Of a stretch of DNA of 64,000 bases, positions 1 to 10,200 are shown piece by piece; position 1 is the stretch's first letter, and each line of letters starts with the position of its first letter. The notes under the pieces are model-generated. The model searched no databases, had not been told where the DNA came from, and saw nothing but the letters and a program-made list of their open reading frames with translations. Position numbers and translations under genes: made by a program. The DNA comes from Streptomyces sp. ISL-100 (GTDB lineage: Bacteria > Actinomycetota > Actinomycetes > Streptomycetales > Streptomycetaceae): contig NZ_JAGGOK010000020.1 of the NCBI RefSeq assembly GCF_018614615.1, positions 1 through 64,000 of the forward strand, read 5' to 3'.

Positions 1-219
1 TTTCCGCGAAGACGCCTCAAAGATCCGCACCGGACACAGCCCGGAGAACATGGCCACTCTGCGCAGCTTCGCCATCAACCGACTCCGCACCGCCGGCCAC
101 ACCAACATCGCCGCAGGACTCCGCACCACCGCCCTCCGCCCCTACGAACGCCCCCTGACCATCCTCGGACTCAACTGACCTGCAACGATCCGAGATCACG
201 CGACTTTGCAATCGCCCTG
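1..219 (+). mobile_element. right end of an ISAs1-like insertion sequence
   Basis: The window opens inside an insertion sequence. The transposase tail ends at 178, and the following bases run to gactttgcaatcgccctg at about 219. Read from the outside this begins CAGGG, which fits the terminal inverted repeat style of ISAs1 elements. The left end lies outside the window, so neither the repeat pair nor a target-site duplication can be checked. The boundary at 219 is inferred. Confidence 0.55.
2..178 (+). CDS. ISAs1-family transposase, C-terminal fragment
   Basis: The frame opening at base 2 encodes 58 residues and stops with TGA at 176-178. Seen: FREDASKIRTGHSPENMATL near the start and GHTNIAAGLR near the end, with a C-terminus of TILGLN. 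An arginine- and histidine-rich tail with GHTNIAAxLR is the usual C-terminus of ISAs1-type DDE transposases, which cut and paste the IS. The catalytic D, D and E residues lie upstream of the window. The gene is cut by the window edge, so whether it is intact is unknown. Confidence 0.75.
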   Translation, partial: FREDASKIRTGHSPENMATLRSFAINRLRTAGHTNIAAGLRTTALRPYERPLTILGLN

Positions 220-241
220 GAGGCCATGCCCCGAACGGCTA

Positions 242-254
242 CCCCCCCCCCCCC
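242..254 (+). repeat. 13-base poly-C tract
   Basis: Thirteen consecutive C residues (242-254) lie between the IS end and the most plausible start of the exonuclease gene. Such a tract is prone to slippage and to sequencing error. If translation began upstream of it, a length change would shift the exonuclease frame. Confidence 0.9.
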
Positions 255-316
255 GCACTGGCCACTGGGAACCGGCACCGCTCGTTCACGCTCATTCATG
301 CCAGCTCGGCCCCGGG

Positions 317-1153
317 GTGTCAGTGGGAGCTGCTGCCACTTTCCCTGTGGACTTCACCTCCTGGCCTGCCCTGCTCGTGGTCGACACGGAAGGCAACGGA
401 ACCAGCCTGCCTGATCTAGTCGAACTCGCAGCCTTGCCTGTCTGCGGCGGTGCGGCCGACAAGACCATTGCGGGAGCGTGGCTCGTGCGGCCAGAGCGCC
501 CCGTCACGCCGCGCGCTACTAGCGTGCACGGCCTGACGAATGCCGTGTTGGCCAGCGCACCATTCTGGGCGGACATCGCCAGCGAGGTACACGCCTTCCT
601 CGGCTCGTCCTGGATCTGTGCACACAACGCCCATACCGATTACCGAGTCATGAAGGCACACCTGCCCGCGTGGGAGCCGTCCGGAGTCCTGGACACCTTG
701 AGATTGTCCAGGGCCACGTTCCCCGACCTGCCGGGCTACAGCTTGGATCACCTCATCGAGCATCTGAAGCCCGACCTGAGTGAGGCGCCCGCCCAACGGC
801 ACAGGGCGACGTTCGACGCCTTCGCAACGGCGCAGCTCCTCGTCATCATGGCGGACCGCTACGAGACTTGGGACCAAGTCGTATCCGCAGCGGTACCGCC
901 CACCCTGCCGGGCGCCCCCCCAGCCGGAACCAGACCTCACTCTGTGGTGAAACCTCCCGGGGTTAGGGCGCGCCACGGCTCTCGAGAACGTCGGTGTACC
1001 GGCGAAGGACGGCGAGAACGGCCCCCGTGTCGTCTCCGGCCATCATGCGCAGAGGGCCCGTGGGCGTCAGCAGAACTGACTCACCCGCGTGCAGCTCGAC
1101 GAGAGCCGCTACGCGGGCGGAGCCGATCACCGGCCGGTCCGCCTCACCGGTGA
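317..1153 (+). CDS. DEDDh-type 3'-5' exonuclease domain protein
   Basis: This encodes an exonuclease of the DnaQ / DNA polymerase III epsilon type, removing nucleotides from 3' ends. Seen: Exo I VDTEGNG (DxE), Exo II NAHTDYRVM (NxxxD) and Exo III HRATFDAFATAQLL (HxxxD), in the right order over about 170 residues. I chose GTG 317; GTG 347 is also possible and no clear ribosome site marks either. The original start may have been removed by the IS at 1-219. After about position 950 the frame stays open to 1153 but is low-information sequence antisense to the neighbouring 81-aa gene, so the last 60 or so codons are probably not original. A lost stop or frameshift is likely. The role is unknown, perhaps DNA processing for the mobile element. 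Confidence 0.7.
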   Translation: MSVGAAATFPVDFTSWPALLVVDTEGNGTSLPDLVELAALPVCGGAADKTIAGAWLVRPERPVTPRATSVHGLTNAVLASAPFWADIASEVHAFLGSSWICAHNAHTDYRVMKAHLPAWEPSGVLDTLRLSRATFPDLPGYSLDHLIEHLKPDLSEAPAQRHRATFDAFATAQLLVIMADRYETWDQVVSAAVPPTLPGAPPAGTRPHSVVKPPGVRARHGSRERRCTGEGRRERPPCRLRPSCAEGPWASAELTHPRAARREPLRGRSRSPAGPPHR

Positions 1154-1208
1154 TCACCACCTTGTACGCGGAACCATCGTCGAATCGGCCAGTGACGGTG
1201 TGCGGCAT
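963..1208 (-). CDS. small conserved-looking protein downstream of the giant gene
   Basis: This 81-residue protein begins MPHTVTGRFDDGSAYKVVIT and has no recognised domain. The start is ATG 1208 because AAGGAG lies six bases upstream. An earlier in-frame ATG at 1223 overlaps the stop of the giant gene as ATGA but lacks a site of its own. Composition is normal and the fold looks beta-rich. It is the last gene of the minus-strand polyvalent operon, is translationally coupled to it, and is convergent with the exonuclease. No function can be assigned. Confidence 0.65.
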   Translation of the reverse strand: MPHTVTGRFDDGSAYKVVITGEADRPVIGSARVAALVELHAGESVLLTPTGPLRMMAGDDTGAVLAVLRRYTDVLESRGAP

Positions 1209-1219
1209 CGTCGTCTCCT

Positions 1220-4200
1220 TCATCGGGTGGCCAGCAGGCCGAGGAGGAACGCGCGGAGATCGTCATCCTCATACCAGTCGCCGGTGAACATGGCCTGCAG
1301 GGACCGGGCGAGACTGTCACCCGTATCCGGCTGCGTCGGTTGCTGCGCCAGGAGCCTTTCCAAGGCCGTGCGGTCGAGTGTGCGGGCGCCGGGGCGGCCG
1401 GTGTGTGTCCGCGTGAACCAGAACGCACGCTGAGCGGCATCCAGGTCCGGGAGGTGCCCGGCGAAGTGCTGTGCCAAGACGTGCGCTGCCGTGCCGACTC
1501 CTGCATCACCGAGGTCCGCGACGGTGGCACGGCGCGCGTCAGGCTCGTAGCGGCCGGCGTCGCCGTTGACGGCAGTAAGGCGGCGACTGTCCGCGGCGGT
1601 GAGCCAGTCCCGGGGGATGAGGCGCTGCACGTCGCGCACGGCACGCTCGGCGTCCGGGGAGCTGTCCGGACCGAACACGATCCCGGCATTGCCCCGCGGG
1701 CCAATTTCGCGGACATCGGCCAGGGCCGCCGCCACGGCGTCGGGCACCACTACGGCGTACCGGCGGCGCAGGTCCTCCCACTCGCGCCGAGCGGCAGCAG
1801 CCTCCATGCGCGCGGCTGCGATCTCCACGTCAACGTCCGGGTCTTGGAGAGTGCTGCTGCTTCGCGCCGCCTGGAGGTTGAGCAAACGCCGCTCCGTGGA
1901 CGCTACATAGTCGTCCGCGTGCTGGAGGGTGCCGTTCGGGTCGCCGCCGAAGTCGTCGCCCAGCGTCTCGGTAAGCCGGCGGGTGACGTCCTGGTCGATG
2001 TCGCTGCCCGCTGCTCGAAGGGCGGCCATGTGCCGCAGCGCAGTGAGCCCTGGCCCACCGTCGGAGGCGCGGTCCGGCACCCACCGAGTGTCAGTGGAGC
2101 GGTCGGGCAGCCTCCCCGCAGCGAGCTGCGTCCACGTCGTCGGCATCCACCACGAGATCCGGCGGGACGCCTGACCGAAATGACCGCGCTCGGGCATCAG
2201 GCCCGCCCACTGGGACACCCGCGCTGCCAGCGACTCGCCCTCGACGTCTGGGAGATCGATGGCGGCGTGCAGTTGAGCCAGGCGACGGGACTCCGGCCAG
2301 TCGCGAACTCGGCGCACCAGGCGCCGCAGGAACGACCGCAGCCGGGAGAGCCGGTCGCGACTGCTCCGCCACAGCTCAGCGATCTTCCGTGCGGCGGCCT
2401 TCACCAGCTCGATCAAGCGGCGACCCATCCGGGCCAGCAGGGCGATCACGCGGGCGAGGAGCCCCGGCTGCTGCCCGCCGTCCGGGGTGGAGCGGCGGAC
2501 GATGCGCTGGGCGGTGGCCTGGCGGGTGCCGTCGAGCTGCCTCGTCAGGAGCTGGGTGATGGCGTCGATGTCCGCCGGGTCGGCCCCGGACTCTTCGAGC
2601 TGTCGCAGAAGCGCGGTCAGCGTGTCGTCGACGTGCCCGGTGGCGTCGGCAGACGCGTCGACATCGGGAGTACGGCGGCTGCGCTGTGCGGACGGGGTAC
2701 CGGGACGCCGTGCGGAGGTCGGGGCGGCGATGTGGTCGGGAACCAGCCGCAGGAGTCCGGCCGCACGCTGAGCCAGATCCTCGTGGGGCTCGCCAGGGAG
2801 AGGTTCGAGGTCGTTGATGGTGCGCAGTGCGGCGCGGACGGTCCGCTCGTGGGCCTTTTCACGGGCCCGCCGCAGGGCCTGCTGGATGGCGGCACGGTCG
2901 CGGCCTGTGACGCCCGCGGCGTCCAGGGCGGCGTTCGCGTCCTGGCGGGCGGCATTGCGAGCGCCTTGCAGGGCTTGAGGGGTGAGGCGTTGGGCGATCT
3001 GCTCGCGCAGAGCGTGGATGTCACCAGGCGGCTCGGTCCCGGCAACAGCCTCGTCGATGATGCGCATGGCCACCATGCGGTTGTGGTCGGCGATGATCTG
3101 GCGTCGCACCGAGGCCAGCGGCGGATTCGGAGTGCGCAGGGCGGGCGCGGAGTCAGAAGTGGTGTCGGTGTCCGAGGCGGGCTCAGGGAGCAGCCACACC
3201 GGCATGGCGGCGTGGACGAGGCGGCGCTTCCACTGTCGGTTCTCGTCCTCCAAGAGGAGGTTGCGCACCCCGCCGGGCCCTTCCTCCACGTCGATGACGC
3301 GGTAGACATGGATCTCATCGCCGCGGCGTTCGTCGGGCATGGCGATGATGTCGCCTTCGCTGATCTGTGCGGCGTTGGACGGGCGGGGCCGGTCGAGCCC
3401 TTCCGGTGCGGGGCGGCCGGCCGCGCGGTCGAGGTGGTCGGCGGCTCGGAGTGCCGCCCGTCCTTCGGTGGTGGAAAGGTCGGCGTTCGCCCGGAGCTGC
3501 GCTGCGAGCGCGGCGGCCTGGCCCGGGGTGACCGGCAGGTCGGCGCCGAGCCGGGCGGCGCCCTGCTGGGCGTCGGGGTCGTCCTCGGGGCTGCTGCCGT
3601 TGTCGGCGATGGTGTCGCGGTCGGCTGGGGTGAGGTCCGGGTCGACGGTGGGGCCGTTGACCGGGTCGAGGGCGGGCAGCGGCTCGTGCACCGTCAGGTC
3701 GTCGGCGGTCGGAGCGTCGTCCGGGCCGAGGGCCGGGGCTGTGCCGTCCGGGCCCTCAGCCTTGTGGACGACGGCGGTGGCGTCCATGTCGATGCCGCCC
3801 AGCTCGCCCGTGGTGGTGTCGACGTATTCGAGGGTGACGCGGCCGCCGTCGCGGCTGGTGTCCAGGATCTCCACGGCGGTTGGGGTGCCGTCCAGGTCGA
3901 GGACGACGATGTCGCCCTTGTTGATCTCGTCGGCGATGGTCGTGCTGATGCCGGTGATGGGGGCGGTCTCAGGGGTGTCGTCTCGGACTTCGCCGACGAC
4001 ACGGAGACCCGCGGCGTCGCGAGTGAGGGTGCCTTCGGAAGTGGTGATCGTGATGCGGTCGCCGTCGGTCTCGTCGACCGGGCCCAGGAGCGCGCCGCTC
4101 TCGTCGGAGACGACGTGGCCGGGCCGGAGCCGCTGGCCGGTGGAGGTCCAGCCCGCGGGGCGGCGATCCTGGCTGTCGTTCACCGTGAGGGAGCTGGGGG

Positions 4201-7200
4201 CGACTGCGTTGTCGGTGTCGCCGTCAGCCCACCGTACGGAGACGGTCGTGTCGGTGACGCCAGTGACCGTGCCATCGCGGTCGCCGCTGCCGGTGACGTG
4301 GCTGCCGGGGAACAGGCCGGCGCCGCGGGTGTCGGTGGCGATGATGTCGGGCAGGTCGCCGCTGATGACGTCGCCCTGGGCGCCGCTCGCCGGGGCTCCG
4401 GGTGCTGCGACCTCGGGGGGCTCGGCGCGGGCGGCGCTGGCGTTGAGCGGGGTGTAGACGGTGCCACGGCTGCCGGTGCGGCCGTCGGGGGCCTCGCCGA
4501 GCGTGGTGCGCCGCATGTCCTCGGTGCGGCCCTTGCGGGTCACAGTGACGCGTTCCGGAGTGTCGAGGACGTATCCGGCGCGGGTCACAGCACGGCCCCG
4601 GCGGGTTGTTCCGTCGATGCGCGCCATGTCGCCGGGCTGGAGCTGGTCCACGCTCGCCCAGTGGGCAGGCTGGCCGCCGATGGGCTCGGGCTCCGGGCGG
4701 GGCTCAGGCTCGGCCACGGGCTCGTCAGTGCTCTCGGGTGTCGGCGTCGGCTCGGGCACCGGACGGGGCTCGGGGGCCGCGCCTGAATCCGGGCCGGGGG
4801 CGTCGTTGCCGCTGGTTCGTGCGGCCTCCGAGTCATCGAGGCTCGGCTCGGGGGCCGGGCCGGCGCCCGGGGCGTTGCTGAGGCGGTCGCCCGCAGACTC
4901 CTGGGTGTCGTCGGCCGGGGGCGGCTGGTCTCCGGCCGTCGCACGCGGCTCTGGGGCATTCGCACGGGCGGCCGGCGCCGTGTCGGCGGCGGACGGTTCC
5001 CGAACGGCGCCAGAGATCGCATCCAGCACAGCCGGGGCCGCACCATCCGGCTCGTCACCAGGCGTCTCCGGGGCCCGGCGCTCGTCGTCTTGACCGAATC
5101 CGGCGCGCAGCCGCTCCGCCCAGAAGGACCGCCAATACAGGTTCCTCAGTATCTCGCGGTCCTGCCGCTTGCCCTGGGCCGCAGAGAGGGCGCCGCGCAG
5201 CCACTGGAACTCGTTGCGGGCGTGCGCGAGGTCCTGGGCCAGATTCCCGCTCGGCGAGTGCTGCGCCCGGATCGACTCGACAAGGCCAACGAGCCGGTCG
5301 TAGCGCTCCTTGACTGCCGGGTCGCTGCTGAGGCTGTCGGGGAGTTCCGGCAGCTCCGGGTTCCGTCCAGCGAGGTGCACCTTGACCGCGTCCCAGGCGT
5401 CCTCGTTGGGGTTCGTGGCGTCGGCGGGGCTGCGCTCCGCTCGCACAACCAGGTTGGCGACGGCCAAGACCCGGCTGGCTGAACGGCTGTTGTGGTCGTG
5501 GTTGATCGTAAGTAGGGGCGTCGCGTCCCACATCGGGACGCCGTCGTCCGCGTTGCGGTTCACGTTCCGAACGGTGCCGATGCGGCGGCCGTCCATCCAC
5601 ACATCGAACGTTCCGTCATCTGCGGCCGGACGGAGGTCGGCGCGCTTGGCGAGAACGCGCACCTGGTCGACTCCGCCGAAGCGCCGGTTGGCGTCCTCCT
5701 CGGGTTCCGGGGCCAGAGTGAACGAGGGAAGCTCGATGTCGTCGATGGCGAGCGCCGAGGTGCTGGTGTCAGCGTCGGGAAGGGCAGGGACAGCAGTCGC
5801 GGCGTGCCGCTCCTCCTCCTCGTAGTTCTGGCGATCCACGCGGTCCTGGGTACGGCGCTGCTCCTTGAACGCGTTGTACGTAATGCGGCCTCCGTTGAGG
5901 TCGTACCACTCCAGCAGTTCCTCGCTGGCGTACTGGCGCCACCTGCCGAAGCGAGACAGGGAGCCGCCGGAGAACAGCTCACGCTCGCCGACGGGTGGAA
6001 GGCGTCTGCTTGCACGGCTGAAGAAGTAGCCGTTGGTGGCGTCGATGGCAGCGGAGTATCGAGCCTCGTCGAGGTCGTTGAACTCCTGCTGCAACCGCTC
6101 CTCGCGGGTCTGCGGGCGCCGGGTGACGTCGGCGGTACCGAAGCCGAGGGCGGTGTCCATCGCCTCACCACGGCGCCGGACTTCGTCGGCATCGGCGGCA
6201 GGCGTGGCCGGGATGGCGTCCCGTACGCGCTGGTCGGCGTTGTCGCGGAGATCCATCTCCTGGGCAACCCGGAGCTGGTCTGCCTCGGACAGCCCACGCC
6301 CCCACGCCGCAGCGAGGTCATCGTCGCTCAGGTCGGTCAGGTCCTCCGGGAGTCCGGCGGCCGGCTTGGGCTGCGGTATGTCGCTGTTGTGCTCGTCGCC
6401 GTCCTGGAACAGGTCGCGCAGCGCACGCAGAGCCTCGGGCAAGGTGCGGCCCTGGCGGTCGCGCCACTGGGCGAGGACGTCCGGGGTGAGCGGCTGATGC
6501 CAGTCAATCGCCTGGCCGCCCGCGTCGGTAGTGATCTCGAACAGGTCGGCGAGGTCTCGGGCGTCGTCTGTCGTGCCCGCGGTGAGCGTGATCTTTCCGA
6601 AGCGACCGCCGTTGCGAGCCTGCGCGAACTGCCAGCGCCGCATCCCGTCCGAAGCGGTGTCGTCGGTCCAGGTCACCAGACTTCCGCCGGAGGACAGAGT
6701 GAGGGTCGGGTTGGCGGCGAGCTGCGCAAGGAACGCGCGTCGTTCCGGGGTGTCTTCTTCCGCGGTCAACCGGTCGCCGCGGCCCCACGCGTCACGCAGG
6801 TCGGCCACGGTGCTCGGCAGCGTACGGCCGCTCTCGGGCGCCCCACCGTTCCTGCCCGCGCTGTCGCCGCCCGTGCCGCCCCCGTCGGCCGCCGGAGCCT
6901 GTGGAAGATGGGGCAGGTTGAGCCGGGGAAGGCCGGGGCCCCCCGGTCCGCCGGGGCCGCCCGCGCCGTTGTCGCCACGGTCACCGCGGCGACGGCGACG
7001 CTCACGGTCGTCTTCGTCGTCCTGGGCGCCTGCCTCATCGTCCGCGTCGTTGTCGTCTTGGTCCCGGTTGCCGCCCGGGGCCTGGGGACCGCCACCACCG
7101 CCCTCGGGAGCTTCGTCGGGAGCCGCACCGTTCGAGTCCGGCCCGCGGCGGCGGCGCTGCTCGTCGTCGCGCTGTTCGTCGTTCTCGTCCTGCGTCTCCT

Positions 7201-10200
7201 CGTCGGCCTGGTCCGGCTCCGGGGCTGTACCGGCGTCATCGGGCCCCGGCGTGGCTGTGCGATTGTCGGCCGTCGACTCGCTGTCGCCGAGGTCGGAGGC
7301 TCCCTGCTCGTCGCGGTCGTCGATCTCCTCGTCCGGGTACCGCAGACGGAGTTGGGCGTCGCGGTTGTAGAAACGCTCCTCGCCGTCGTCGGTGACGATT
7401 CTGATCCGGCCCCGGCCGGTGCGCTGCGGCGGTTCGGCCACCGTGTGCGTGCGGCCGTCTCCGTCGGTGTAGCGGTCGCCCTGCGTCAGGCCCTCGGGGC
7501 TGCGCATCTGGACGGGGCGCAGGTCGCTGGTGTCGCGACCCTCGTGGTCGGCGAACATGTCCGGCGTGCCGAAGGCGTCATCGGGCTGGTCGAGCGGGTT
7601 GTCCGGGTCAGCGACGGCGCGGGCTTGCGACTCCGGCTCGTCGATGTCGAACAGACCGCCCTCCGGCTCGGGCGCGGGCTTCTTGGGCTCCGACTTGGGC
7701 GTGCGGCCGGCGCGCCTGTCCTTCTCCGTCTCCAGGACGGCCATGCGAGTACGGTCGGCGCCGGTCAGTTCGCCGTCGGCCATCTCCCGCTCCATCAGAG
7801 CCACGAACTCGTCGGCGATCTCCTGGTCGCTCATGGCGGACGGCGCCTTGGCGCCCGCCGGGCGGATGGCATCGAGCTGCTGGGCGACCTCATCGCGGTC
7901 GAGGATGATCGTGCTGTCGGCGGTGTCCGTCGTCTCCCCGTCGCTGCTCGCAGGTTCCTCGCGGTTGTCCGCCTCACCGCTCGAGGCGTCGGGCTGCGGA
8001 GCCGTGCCCGTGTGCTCGGGCGTCGGCTGGTCGGACTCGTCGTCCTGCGAGGCGTCGTCGCCGGGCGTGCTGGAAGCAGTCGGAAGGTCGCGACCGCCGT
8101 CGTCACCGTCACCCGTGTTCGCGGTGTCCGGCTCGTCAGCGGTCTCCTCCGTGGCGGCCGCATCGTCATTGCTGGGGCGGATCTGCCCAAGAGCTTGGGA
8201 GACCTCCTCGGCGGACAGGCGGACCCCGTCCTGATCCGGCGGGCTCGGTTCCTGCGGCTTCTCGGCGCGCTCCGGCTCGGGGAACTTCTCGTCGAAGTTC
8301 GCCAGGGTCAGGACGGAGTCGCCGACTGCGGCCTGGAGCGGGATGCGGGCCTGGTGCCGCTCCTCGACGAGCTTGCGTCGCACAGGCTTGGGGAGGTTCT
8401 TGTCGAGGTCGTTCTCGTCGATCTCGGGCAGCTTGTCGAGGTCAGCGATCCGGCCGACGATGTCGTCCAGAAGGTTCGCGCGCGCCCGCGCGTGCTCGAT
8501 CTGCGGGGTCAGGTCGGCAGCGGCCTGGGCGGACTGCAGAAGGGCTATCTGCTCGTCGAGTTCAGGCATCCGTGCCCGGTCGGCCTGATGGAGGGCAGGC
8601 GCCTTCTCCAGGGCGTTCGTAAGCCGGGTGACCATGCCCGCCCCGGCGCCCTTCTTCTTCAGGTCTTCCGGTCCGCGCTCGAAGTCGGAGCGCGCCAGGT
8701 CGGGGAAACCGACGTGCGCGACGAGTTTGCCGTCCGCGCGCCGCTCGGTGCGCACGGCAACGTCAAGGCCGCCGAACTGCCCCAGCGTCTTCCAGGGGCC
8801 CATGCCGTCACGGTCATGTTCAAGGAGCTGGGTGGTGACCTGCCGGTGCAGGGCAGCCGCGGCGTCCGTGCGCTCTGTGTACGACAGACCGCCGAGGTTC
8901 ATGGCGAAGGTGTCGCGGACGTCGCGGATGCGGGGCAGAGCCTCCTCGCGGCGGGTGATGCCGTCGCGCGTGTCGGCGAGTTCCTGCGTGAGGTCGGCCA
9001 GCGCCTCCTGGCGGCGGACGCGCTCGGCGGCCTCGTTGTGCTGATCGATCTCCAGATCACGCAGCGCACGGCGGGCCTTCATGAGCTGGCTCATGTAGGG
9101 GTTGCCGCCGATCTCGGCTTCCATCGTCTCGTAGTCGGGGTAGTCGACATCCAGCTCGGTGACGGTGTCGCGGGTGTCGCTGTCTGCCATCTCGGGGCGC
9201 TGGATGTCGATCAGGCCCTCTGCCTTGGAGGCGACGAACCCGGCCTTCCAGCCGTCGAGGCTGCCCCTGGTCGCGAAGACGTCGATCTCGACTTCGCCGT
9301 TCTGGTTGCCGTAGCGCAGGATGCGGCCATTGCGCTGTTCCATCTGCGCGGCGCCCCAGTCGAGGTTGACGTGCGTCAGGCTGACCATGCGGTTCTGGGC
9401 GTTCATACCGGTGCCGGCGACGCTGCTGGAACCGATGAGGACGGCTATCTCGCCGTCACGGGAGCGGCGGAACAGCTCGGCCAGTTCTTCGGGCTTGCCC
9501 GTCTTCTTGTGGTCCTGGACGAACGCGATCTTCTCTTCAGGGACGCCGCCCGCGACCATGAGCCTCTTGAGTTCGGCGTATGCGTCGAAGCTGCCGCGGT
9601 TGTTGCCGCCCGGCACACCCTCGTTTAGGAAATACATCTGGAGGGCGCCGGGGGTGGGGTGGTCCTCGGTGCTGCCGTAGTACGTCTTGTAGACGCGGTC
9701 CTTGTGCTGGTGGTACCGCTCGATTGCCTTGGCCGCGACGGCGGCGAGCTTGTTGCCCGCCGGGGCCTTGGCGTCGACCAGGCGGGGGTCCAGCGCGACG
9801 GACGTGCCCTCGTTGGAGACGGCGAGCATGTTGTCCTGCGACCGGTCGACGTCGCCGTTGTGGATCGCGCGGCCGCGGGCTACGAGCTGCTTCAGCCGGG
9901 CGGTCTGGTCCTTGGTCGGGTCGACCATGACCAGGTTGGGGCCGCCGTTCGCGACCTTCGGGCGGGGTATGCCAACGTCGTCGCCGCGCTTCGTGTCGGC
10001 GACGAGGCCCCACATGGTCTTCATGGCGCGGCGGTTGTGGAATTCGGCGAACCGCTCGACGATCCGCAGGCCACTGCCGTCGGGGGCGTTCTCGACGCGG
10101 AGGGTCTTGCGGCCGAAGGTCGCGGCCCACAGGTCCGGTGCGCCGGCCTTGTAGGAGTCCAGGACCCACGGGGCGGCCAGGGCGAGCATTGTGAACTGCT

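Noticed and set aside
1340..4786. Long plus-strand frame of 1148 codons
   Set aside because: It is the antisense shadow of the giant minus-strand gene. It has no domain motifs and shows Ala/Gly/Val/Arg-rich composition typical of complementary GC-rich frames.
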